From assembly GCF_018403285.1 (NCBI RefSeq), contig NZ_BOSJ01000001.1, forward strand, positions 496,001 to 560,000: a DNA stretch of 64,000 nucleotides. The letters run 5' to 3'. The stretch is from Paenibacillus sp. J45TS6 (GTDB lineage Bacteria; Bacillota; Bacilli; Paenibacillales; Paenibacillaceae). The notes under the pieces were generated by a model, which saw only the letters and a program-made list of their open reading frames with translations, was not told the DNA's origin and searched no databases. Made by a program: the position numbers and the translations under genes. Of this stretch, positions 9,129 to 16,216 are shown piece after piece (within the stretch, counting starts at the first letter, position 1; each line of letters starts with the position of its first letter).

Positions 9129-9488
9129 TTAACTGTGAGAATTGGAAATTCCAGTGAGTGCACCAAGGCGCGCTCCGCCTAGCACATGGTAATGAAGATG
9201 ATGGACGGTTTGTTCTCCATCTTTTCCGCAATTATTAATTAAACGGTACCCAGATTCTGCGATTCCAAGCTGTTTAGCAGCTTCCTGTGCAGCCTTATGG
9301 ATCTCAGCAACCAGACCAAAGTCTTCTCCCGCAACTTCATTCATGGAAGCAATATGCTTCTTCGGAATAACCAAAACATGCACCGGAGCAGCCGGCTGTA
9401 TATCGTGAAATACAACCACATGTTCATTCTCGAGCACCTTATTAGAAGGAATGCTACCCTCTACAATTTTGCAAAATAAACAATCCAT
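9129..9488 (-). CDS. HIT family protein (Hit/HinT-like nucleotide hydrolase)
   Basis: 119 residues. N-terminal CLFCKIVEGSIPSNKV and the histidine triad VHHLHYHVLGG near the C-terminus identify a HIT protein, which hydrolyses adenosine phosphoramidates or acts on dinucleoside polyphosphates. I start at the ATG at 9488, 7 bp after GGAGG; the frame extends 16 codons further upstream, but that start has no RBS. Its leader contains a nested inverted repeat (9524-9641), and an IS inserted further upstream at 9721. Confidence 0.92.
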   Translation of the reverse strand: MDCLFCKIVEGSIPSNKVLENEHVVVFHDIQPAAPVHVLVIPKKHIASMNEVAGEDFGLVAEIHKAAQEAAKQLGIAESGYRLINNCGKDGEQTVHHLHYHVLGGARLGALTGISNSHS

Positions 9489-9523
9489 TTTCATTCCTCC
9501 TTTTTTAATACACCAAAGTATGT

Positions 9524-9641
9524 GAATCAATTTCATAACTTATTAAAATGATGAATTTGTAACTATATATAGACAAACAAAACCATTTTGATCTATATAT
9601 ACCCCTGATTAAAGCAACTAAAGGAATTATGAAATTGATTC
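9524..9641. repeat. Nested inverted repeats in the HIT gene leader
   Basis: A perfect 15-bp inverted repeat GAATCAATTTCATAA (9524-9538) / TTATGAAATTGATTC (9627-9641) encloses a second perfect 10-bp pair TATATATAGA (9564-9573) / TCTATATATA (9592-9601). The 118-bp unit is AT-rich and has no coding potential. It could be a MITE-like remnant or a large leader hairpin; no clear target duplication was seen. Confidence 0.6.
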
Positions 9642-9758
9642 TTGTACAATAATTTTATCATAACGGATTATAAAACCATTCGCCAGTTGAAGAGGAACAT
9701 AAAAACGCCCCTTCTCAAAATGGTCAAGACCCCATTTTGTAGACATTGAAAAAAGACC

Positions 9759-10643
9759 CTAGGCGGTAAACTGGCGTCGGTACTCTACCGGCGTCAGTTT
9801 TTTTAGTTTCCGTTGTGGCCGCCTTCGGTTATAAAAACGGATGTATTTCTCCATTCGCCTTTGTGCCTCTGCAAGATTTCGTATATCATAAGGGTAGAGT
9901 CCTTCCGTTTTGAGATGCGAGAAGAAACTCTCCATAGAGGCGTTGTCTAGGCAATTGCCTCGGCGAGACATGCTGATTTGGGCGCCAACCTTTGGCAGCA
10001 TGTCGTGGTAAGCATGAGACGTGTACTGGAACCCTTGGTCGCTGTGAACGACTAGTCCGGTCACGTCTTTTTGCTTGGAAAAGGCTTTTGCGAACGTTTG
10101 AAGTACCAGCTCATTGTCATTACGCTCACTAAGTTGGTAGGCTACAATCTCGTTATTAAATAGATCTTTTACTGCCGAGAGATACAACCAGCGCTCGCCT
10201 ACTCGGTATTGGGTCACATCCGTCACCCATTTCTGGTTTGGTTTTTCAGCCGTGAAATTACGCTTAAGCAGATTATCAGCAACACGCTCGGCTGCCTGGT
10301 ATGTCGCGTTAAATCGACGTTTCCGGCGAATACTGGCTTGAAGACCCATGTTTTGCATCAGGCGTAGTACCTTCTTGTGGTTCATCCATACACCTTCATC
10401 CTGCCACAAGAATAGCTGGATCTGTCGGTAGCCATATTTCCCTTCATAGCGTTTGTACACCGTACGGATGAGTTGTTTAGCCTCGGCATCTCGGTCGTTC
10501 TTCTTCCGCTTTACATATGCATAGTAGCCGCTTCTAGAGACGCCAAGAAGTTGGCAATGTTCTGCTATTTGGCCGGTGGTCGCCGTTTGTTCGATGAGCC
10601 TGAAGCTTTGCTCTTTCCCTCCTGCATCCAGATTTTCAAATAC
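9759..10643 (-). CDS. IS3/IS150-type transposase OrfB (DDE integrase), read by -1 frameshift
   Basis: From the slip site this frame gives 294 residues: an HTH_21-type stretch (YRQIQLFLW), then the rve integrase core with D in WVTDVTQYR, D in VVHSDQGFQYTS and E in NASMESFFSHLK, so the DDE triad is complete. The C-terminus YNRRRPQRKLKKLTPVEYRRQ is typical of IS3 elements. There is no strong independent start near 10643; a -1 shift at AAAAAAG (10643-10649) would give a 383-residue OrfAB transposase. Confidence 0.92.
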   Translation of the reverse strand, partial: VFENLDAGGKEQSFRLIEQTATTGQIAEHCQLLGVSRSGYYAYVKRKKNDRDAEAKQLIRTVYKRYEGKYGYRQIQLFLWQDEGVWMNHKKVLRLMQNMGLQASIRRKRRFNATYQAAERVADNLLKRNFTAEKPNQKWVTDVTQYRVGERWLYLSAVKDLFNNEIVAYQLSERNDNELVLQTFAKAFSKQKDVTGLVVHSDQGFQYTSHAYHDMLPKVGAQISMSRRGNCLDNASMESFFSHLKTEGLYPYDIRNLAEAQRRMEKYIRFYNRRRPQRKLKKLTPVEYRRQFTA

Positions 10644-10909
10644 TTTTTTAGCGTGGCATTCTCCCGTTTCAGCTGCTGGACATATCGCTCCTGATCTAAA
10701 TACTCTTTTCGTCTTCCTCGTTGATCCAACAGACCAAACTCACCTTGTTCACGGTATTTACGCATCCAACGTTTCATTCGGCCCTGATCTTGAATTCCTA
10801 AATGATCGTTGATTTGCCGATACGTCCATTTTTCCTCTACGTGCAAACGGATTGCCTCCATCTTGAGTTCCTCAGAATATGTCTTAAACTTTTGACCTTT
10901 TATTGCCAT
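10565..10909 (-). CDS. IS3/IS150-type OrfA (helix-turn-helix)
   Basis: 114 residues. Two helix-turn-helix segments (YSEELKMEAIRLHVEEKWTY and the RMKRWMRKYREQG region) followed by a leucine-zipper-like coil (YVQQLKRENATLKKYLK) that overlaps the frameshift site at codon 88-89. OrfA binds the IS ends and its coil multimerises the transposase. The tail after the slip site is poorly structured, as usual. Confidence 0.9.
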   Translation of the reverse strand: MAIKGQKFKTYSEELKMEAIRLHVEEKWTYRQINDHLGIQDQGRMKRWMRKYREQGEFGLLDQRGRRKEYLDQERYVQQLKRENATLKKYLKIWMQEGKSKASGSSNKRRPPAK

Positions 10910-11014
10910 AAAAAATACACCCCCTAGAATTTCATCGGTTAACCCAGGGGTTTTTCCAATGTCTATTCTAAGGGGTGCACTTCAAAAAGAAAGAGGCGTT
11001 TTTTACGAATTTAC

Positions 11015-11419
11015 TTATAATAAAGGCAATAGAGTCAATGCGGTTATACCAACAAGCGGAAGTAATAAACGTCTGAATCTTCGTCTGCCTGGATAATATC
11101 CACCGCCATGATACGGATTACCTCCGTATCCGCCGTATCCGCCATATCCACCATATCCACCAAATGGCATAAAAGCACGTGTGTCTCCGCATGGCGGCGG
11201 AGGACACCCACAAGATACGCCTTGATGGGCATACATCGAAGTTTGCATTGGAGCATACATCTCATTCATATACTCACTTCCTACGGGTATGGCGAGACTA
11301 AGATATTCTTCATCCATATTCTCGATGATTCCATCATGCAAGGAACCATCTTCCATCCATACACATACATAACGATGCATATGATCTTGACACATTTTTT
11401 TCACTTCTGTTTTTTCCAT
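11015..11419 (-). CDS. Small Gly-Tyr repeat protein with a C-terminal hydrophobic helix
   Basis: 134 residues. The N-terminal 60 residues (CQDHMHRYVCVWMEDGSLHDG, then IIENMDEEYLSLAIP) resemble a small LSm-like beta domain. Then come a Cys/Pro patch (CGCPPPPC), four tandem GGY units, an Arg-rich stretch (GRRRFRR) and a hydrophobic C-terminus LLLPLVGITALTLLPLL. Start ATG at 11419 chosen for GGAGG 9 bp upstream. The minus-strand sequence CATAGGGTA (11450-11458) resembles a sigma-K -10. A spore-surface role is a guess from composition and that motif. Its terminator has been disrupted by the IS. Confidence 0.65.
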   Translation of the reverse strand: MEKTEVKKMCQDHMHRYVCVWMEDGSLHDGIIENMDEEYLSLAIPVGSEYMNEMYAPMQTSMYAHQGVSCGCPPPPCGDTRAFMPFGGYGGYGGYGGYGGNPYHGGGYYPGRRRFRRLLLPLVGITALTLLPLL

Positions 11420-11573
11420 CTTCTTGTTCCTCCTCGGCATCTGGGCTGATACCCTATGTTATTCACTTCAAGAATAAGTGACACAGAGTTAAGAAGTTTT
11501 TTTCTTCCCGCCTTTGAAGGAATGTCGAATTGGAAGTTCCTGATCGGAAAATAAAGATAACCTAATTCCTAAT

Positions 11574-14500
11574 CTATAATTGTTCCATCATTACTTTTGA
11601 ACCTCCGCCTGCATCTTCAGCCGGTACGACCACCAGTTTTCTAGCAAGTCGTGCTCTAAGTTCAGGTACATGACTAATTACACCGACGGCAAGCTGATCA
11701 TTATGCAGTTTTTCAAGTGAAGTGATCACCGTATCCAGCAGTTCTGGGTCAAGGGTTCCGAACCCTTCATCAAGGAAAAAGAACTGAAGCGGATATTGAC
11801 CGCGCAGCTGAATTTGCGCTGACAATGCAAGTGCAAGTGACAAGGAAGTCAGGAATGTCTCACCGCCGGACAAGGTAGATACCGGTCTTTTCACACCACC
11901 GTTTGCATCATCCACAATGACAAAACCGCCGCCGGAATCCACCTCCAGTGCATAACGCTGTTTCGTTAGGTAACGAAGACGAGAAGATGCGGTTCTGCTG
12001 ACCTGCATCAATTGTTCTTCCGCAATATATTCGACAAACGTGTTACCTCGGAATACGGATTGCAACTTGGATAACTGTTCAGCATATAAAGCGAGTTCAC
12101 TGCGTTTTTCATCAAGTTCCATCCAGCGTTCATGACGGCGCGATATGTCTTCCAAATCTCGCTCCGCTCTTGCTTTTATCCGCATCGCCTCTTCGTCTTG
12201 CGCCCTCAGTGTCCGCAGCTTGTGACTTGTATGCTCCCACTCTTCCTCTGTAATGATTACTCCCTGAAGCTTCTCATCCAAATCCCTTAGGCGAAGTTCC
12301 ACTTCTTTTTGTTTGTTGCGATATTCCGTTACCCTATATTCTGCTTTGGCAACAGCCTCCGGTTCCATGTACGCACTTCGCACATCCTCATCAGAATCAA
12401 AAGGAGACTTCAACCGCTCCGCTTCATAACGTGAAGTGATCGTAGTAAGCTGATCTTTCGCAGATTCAAGCGATTGTTTAGCTAAACCGACTTGCTGTAA
12501 AGCATTCTGCTTCTTCTCTTCCGCCTCTTTCATCGCCAGTTTTGCTGCTTTTGTCTCTTCCCGTATGTGATTTAGTGACGAAGCTGCTGCTTTTAGCAAG
12601 TCTTCTGCCCGTTTTTCTCCTACCCAGGAACGAAGTCGGTTCCCTTTCTCTTGCAGCAGTTCCTGTTTGCCAGCGTGTTCTGTATCCAGCTGGGTACGGC
12701 GCTTATCAATGAGCGACAACTGTTGCTGCATGTCTGCGATCACACTTGCTTTTTCTTCTAGGAAAATAACGCTCTTCTGGAGCCTTTCCTTCAAATTTTC
12801 GGCAAGTGTATCGCGCTCTTGGAGCGACTCGTACTTTACTGTCGCCTCCTCCGGTGTCAGGCCGGGCAGCTCCTCGGCCCAGCTTGCGCGCAGCGCCGCC
12901 ACCTCAGCCTGGTGCGCATGAACGCGCGCCTTGGCTTCCGCGTGCTGTTTAGCGCACGCGTCACCGTTTGCGGCAGCCAGCATTTGGCGCTGCCGCACTT
13001 CCGCTGCACGCGCGGTAAGCTGTGCAGCTTCCTCGCGCAGCGGGGCTATGGAGGCGGCGAGGTGCCCAGCCGCCTCTTCGAGGGACCGGGTGGCTTCCGC
13101 GTAAGCGCGCACCCGGTCCGGAGCAGGCACGCCAGGCGCAGCGGCAAAGCCTGTGGTCTTCGCAGGCGCGGCTTCCGCCTGCGAAAGTGCCGCTGCCTGC
13201 GGCTCGGCACTTTGGCCTTGCTGCGCAAGCTCAGCGCGCAGCTCATGCAGCTGCTGGCGGAAGCCAAGCCGCAGCTCAGCAAGCTCGGCGCGCAGTTTGC
13301 TGAGCTGTGCAAGGTCTTCCTCACTTGCCGTACTTGGCAAGTGAGCATGCCCCTGCGGATTCGGGTGATGCACCGAACCGCATACCGGACATGACTTCCC
13401 GTCGCTAAGTTCTGCAGCAAGCCGTGCAGATAATCGCTGCAGTTCTTCTTCCTTCAGCAGAACACGAAGGCGTTCCTCTTCCTGGTTTATGGAAGTAACC
13501 GCATCTTGTGCATGGATGTCCATCCGAACAAGCTCTGCTTCTGCCGCCTTCAGTTTATTTCCTAACTGCTGCTGTGCAGCAAGCAGTTCGGAAGCTTCCT
13601 TCTCAGCTGAGTGACGCTGCTGATTTGCTTGCTCAGACTCTGCCTGTGTTTTTTGTTCTGTCAGCTGAACTTCTTTCAGCTTGTCCAGTGCAGTATCCAG
13701 CCGATGTTTCCGCTGAACGGCATCCAGCAGCACACGTCTTTCCCCAGACTTTACTTCACAGCCAGACAGCTGCTCCTGCAGGTCTTTCCGTCGATTGGTC
13801 GCCCTCACCTGAAGATCTTGTTCTTTGAGCAAAAGCTCATGTGTAATCTGATACTGTTTTGCTTCTGCCTCACACTCTTTAGCAAGCTTTTGCACATCAC
13901 TTACAAGCCGATCCGTCTCTTTCTCCAGTTCTCGCGCTTGTTCCAGTTGTTCAAGACGCACAAGCAGCTTAGGTTCTTCTTCTGCTAGAATCTGTTCCTT
14001 TTCTTGTTCAAGCAGAGCACACTCACGAGATATCTTCTCTCTCTGTGCGAGCTGTACTTCAGCAGATTCAGCAGCTAAACGTCTTCTTGTCAGTTCATCT
14101 TTTGCTCTATTCTGTTCCTCAAGCATAGGAATCAAAGAACTTGCAAGAGCAGATCGTTCCATCTGCTGTTCTAATTGGCTGATTTCGTCCTGCTGTTGTA
14201 ACATCTTTTCCAGCTGCCCGCTAAACTTGGTCCGCTCCACAATCAGCTCTCTCGTCTTCGTCATTCCTTCAGCTAGAGCCGTCACCTGCTCAAGTAGTGC
14301 ACGTATCTGCTTCGCTTCCTTCTCGGCTTGCTTAAGCTGAAGCTCCGCTTCTTTTAAAGCTTCTTTACTTGCCAGACCCAGTCCTTGCTGTTCTGCTTCC
14401 AGAGCTTTTAGGGTACTATCATTCTCTTTTACTTTGCGGCTGAGCTTAATTGCCAGCTGATCGCCGTATTTCTCTAGATGAAATAGACGCTGCAACATCT

Positions 14501-15005
14501 GTCTGCGTTCTGTTCCTTTTAGAGATAGAAACTCAGCAAACTTCCCTTGCGGCAAGACGACTGCCCTTGTGAAATCATCCATTTTCAGGCCAATCATATC
14601 CTCAACCGCACGATTTACCTCGGCAAGTTTATCAGCAAGTACTTGCTCTCCTTCTTCCGTTACTGCAATAAAACGGCTCACCGAGTTACTGATAGAAACA
14701 TCTCCGGTCCGCTTAAAGCGGCGTTCAACGCGATAAGTCTGTACTCCTTGTTCGGACTGGAGTTCAAAGGTGAAAGATACAAACAATGTATCCTCCGCCT
14801 GATTCATAATTCCCTGCGTACCATTCACAGCTCTTTCCACTTTACCGTACATCGCAAGCGTAATCGCATCTAGAATGGTTGATTTTCCACTGCCGGTTGG
14901 TCCGAAAATTCCAAACAGACCCGTTTCCGTCAGCGTCCTGAAATCAATTTCCTGTACTTCCCGATAACTTTGAAGTCCAGATAGTTTAATTTTGACCGGT
15001 CTCAT
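11574..15005 (-). CDS. sbcC: Exonuclease SbcCD ATPase subunit SbcC
   Basis: 1143 residues. Walker A GPTGSGKST at 33-41; two long coiled coils around the zinc hook CPVCG (about 537-541); ABC signature LSGGETFLTSLS near 1044; Walker B FFFLDEGFGTLD near 1075. With SbcD it cleaves hairpins and blocked DNA ends. The stretch from about residue 555 to 718 is Ala/Glu/Arg-rich, its DNA (12850-13340) is far more GC-rich than its surroundings and contains several 9-bp inverted repeats; it looks like a later expansion or insertion in frame. The start overlaps the sbcD stop (ATGA). Confidence 0.95.
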   Translation of the reverse strand: MRPVKIKLSGLQSYREVQEIDFRTLTETGLFGIFGPTGSGKSTILDAITLAMYGKVERAVNGTQGIMNQAEDTLFVSFTFELQSEQGVQTYRVERRFKRTGDVSISNSVSRFIAVTEEGEQVLADKLAEVNRAVEDMIGLKMDDFTRAVVLPQGKFAEFLSLKGTERRQMLQRLFHLEKYGDQLAIKLSRKVKENDSTLKALEAEQQGLGLASKEALKEAELQLKQAEKEAKQIRALLEQVTALAEGMTKTRELIVERTKFSGQLEKMLQQQDEISQLEQQMERSALASSLIPMLEEQNRAKDELTRRRLAAESAEVQLAQREKISRECALLEQEKEQILAEEEPKLLVRLEQLEQARELEKETDRLVSDVQKLAKECEAEAKQYQITHELLLKEQDLQVRATNRRKDLQEQLSGCEVKSGERRVLLDAVQRKHRLDTALDKLKEVQLTEQKTQAESEQANQQRHSAEKEASELLAAQQQLGNKLKAAEAELVRMDIHAQDAVTSINQEEERLRVLLKEEELQRLSARLAAELSDGKSCPVCGSVHHPNPQGHAHLPSTASEEDLAQLSKLRAELAELRLGFRQQLHELRAELAQQGQSAEPQAAALSQAEAAPAKTTGFAAAPGVPAPDRVRAYAEATRSLEEAAGHLAASIAPLREEAAQLTARAAEVRQRQMLAAANGDACAKQHAEAKARVHAHQAEVAALRASWAEELPGLTPEEATVKYESLQERDTLAENLKERLQKSVIFLEEKASVIADMQQQLSLIDKRRTQLDTEHAGKQELLQEKGNRLRSWVGEKRAEDLLKAAASSLNHIREETKAAKLAMKEAEEKKQNALQQVGLAKQSLESAKDQLTTITSRYEAERLKSPFDSDEDVRSAYMEPEAVAKAEYRVTEYRNKQKEVELRLRDLDEKLQGVIITEEEWEHTSHKLRTLRAQDEEAMRIKARAERDLEDISRRHERWMELDEKRSELALYAEQLSKLQSVFRGNTFVEYIAEEQLMQVSRTASSRLRYLTKQRYALEVDSGGGFVIVDDANGGVKRPVSTLSGGETFLTSLSLALALSAQIQLRGQYPLQFFFLDEGFGTLDPELLDTVITSLEKLHNDQLAVGVISHVPELRARLARKLVVVPAEDAGGGSKVMMEQL
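12850..13344. repeat. GC-rich palindrome-bearing segment within sbcC
   Basis: Local base composition changes abruptly inside the gene. Perfect 9-bp inverted pairs: TTCGCAGGC (13159) / GCCTGCGAA (13177); AAAGTGCCG (13184) / CGGCACTTT (13205); TCACTTGCC (13321) / GGCAAGTGA (13336). A near-direct repeat GCAAGCTC(A/G)GCGCGCAG occurs twice around 13230-13300. All remain in the SbcC reading frame. Confidence 0.65.
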
Positions 15006-16186
15006 TCAGAGTCACTCCCTTCCCCTGTACGGCCGTCATCTTCATTAACTAACTCCAAAAACAACTTTACCAGCTGGTCGTCCGGGACCGCCCCGCCTGT
15101 CTGCCGCTGGTAGAATCTTCGAAAAACTTCATGCACCGGAAGTTCAGACCTTACTTCATTCATCTCGGAAGTAATTGTTTCTGGATAAACCGGCCGAATA
15201 TGAATAATTCCTTCCCTGCTTTTACGAAGTTTCTGAATCTCAGCAATTGACATCGCTTCTTCCAGGGATATCTCCAGATCAATGTAAGCTGTCTTGTCCC
15301 GTTCTTCCTCAAGCCAGCGGTATACTTCGGCAAGACCCCCGTGGGCTTTCCAGCGTACTAAAGGTTTGCCGCTGCTTAGATACACTTCATTAGCGATAGC
15401 CGGCTGTCCAGGTGCTACATCAACCATCACTACTGATTTCGTCTGACCTGCTTCTGAAAAGCTATAGGATAAAGGGGATCCGCTGTAACGAATCATCCCC
15501 TCTCCTTTCACATGCTGGGGTCTGTGAAGATGTCCTAGCGCCGTATATTGTGCTCCAATAGACAAGGCAGAAGGATCCACTGTATAAGCGCCGCCGACTT
15601 GAATTGGTCTTTCTGAGTCACTCTCAAGTCCCCCAAGCACATAAATATGACCCATAGACAGGTTTACTGTGTCCTTCTCAAAACTGTTCCCTAAATGCCT
15701 CATGAGCTGCCCCACTCGTTCACTATAGGCAAGCCGCATTCCCTGCTCTTCTCCATCCTCCGTAAACAATTCATTAAGCCTGGATTCGGAGGGATAAGGA
15801 AGGGCTGCAATTTTAGCGATTTCTCCGGTTCTTTGGGCATGAATCGTAATAATATCGGAAGTGGGTAATCCGACCAGTGTAATTCCGCGTCCATTTACGA
15901 GCGGGGATACCGAAGCCACCCGTTCAGGCTGATCATGGTTTCCTGCAATAACGACTAGTGGTCTGCCTCCAGAGGTCAGTCTAGCAACAGCGTCATAGAA
16001 GAGCTGCTCAGCAGCAGCTGGAGGATTCACTGAATCATATACATCGCCTGCCATAAGAATCGCATCTGCTTTTTCCTCATTCGCAAGTCGAACCAGCTCG
16101 TCCACAAACTGCTCCTGCTCTTTTAACCGACTGCGCCCTTCCAGTGTCTTTCCGAAATGCCAATCTCCAGTGTGCAATATTCGCAT
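15002..16186 (-). CDS. sbcD: Exonuclease SbcCD nuclease subunit SbcD
   Basis: 394 residues, Mre11-type metallophosphoesterase. Motifs in order: GDWHFGK (7-13), GDVYDS (about 48), GNHDQPER (about 83), GHIYVLGG and ALGHLHRPQ, which supply the two-metal site. Partner of the next gene, sbcC, with a 4-bp ATGA overlap. It begins 30 bp after addA, so addB-addA-sbcD-sbcC is probably one transcript dedicated to double-strand-end processing. Confidence 0.95.
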   Translation of the reverse strand: MRILHTGDWHFGKTLEGRSRLKEQEQFVDELVRLANEEKADAILMAGDVYDSVNPPAAAEQLFYDAVARLTSGGRPLVVIAGNHDQPERVASVSPLVNGRGITLVGLPTSDIITIHAQRTGEIAKIAALPYPSESRLNELFTEDGEEQGMRLAYSERVGQLMRHLGNSFEKDTVNLSMGHIYVLGGLESDSERPIQVGGAYTVDPSALSIGAQYTALGHLHRPQHVKGEGMIRYSGSPLSYSFSEAGQTKSVVMVDVAPGQPAIANEVYLSSGKPLVRWKAHGGLAEVYRWLEEERDKTAYIDLEISLEEAMSIAEIQKLRKSREGIIHIRPVYPETITSEMNEVRSELPVHEVFRRFYQRQTGGAVPDDQLVKLFLELVNEDDGRTGEGSDSE

Positions 16187-16216
16187 TTGTTAATTACTCC
16201 TTTTGCCCTCATTTTC

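Larger units (their letters stand above)
9721..10984 (-). mobile_element. IS3 family insertion sequence, IS150-like
   Basis: 1264 bp bounded by imperfect inverted repeats that begin TG and end CA: left TGGTCAAGACCCC with TAGACATTG inside, right (reverse complement) TGAAGTGCACCCC with TAGACATTGG inside. Flanking AAA or AAAA on both sides is a plausible 3-4 bp target duplication. It encodes overlapping orfA and orfB linked by a canonical A AAA AAG slippery heptamer. All parts look intact, so the element may be active. Family call rests on the frame arrangement, the DDE motifs and the termini. Confidence 0.92.
9701..11006 (-). terminator. Terminator of the 11015-11419 gene, split by an IS
   Basis: The arm AAAAACGCCCCTTCTC (9701-9716) and the arm GAAAGAGGCGTTTTTT (10989-11004) would form one hairpin with U-tracts on either strand if the IS and one AAA(A) copy were removed. 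It would lie about 10 bp after the stop of the 11015-11419 gene. The two arms are now 1.27 kb apart, so the terminator should no longer fold efficiently. Confidence 0.7.

Noticed and set aside
12819-13394. Plus-strand frames in the GC-rich part of sbcC
   Set aside because: High GC removes stop codons, so several long frames appear by chance; SbcC coil continues through the region.
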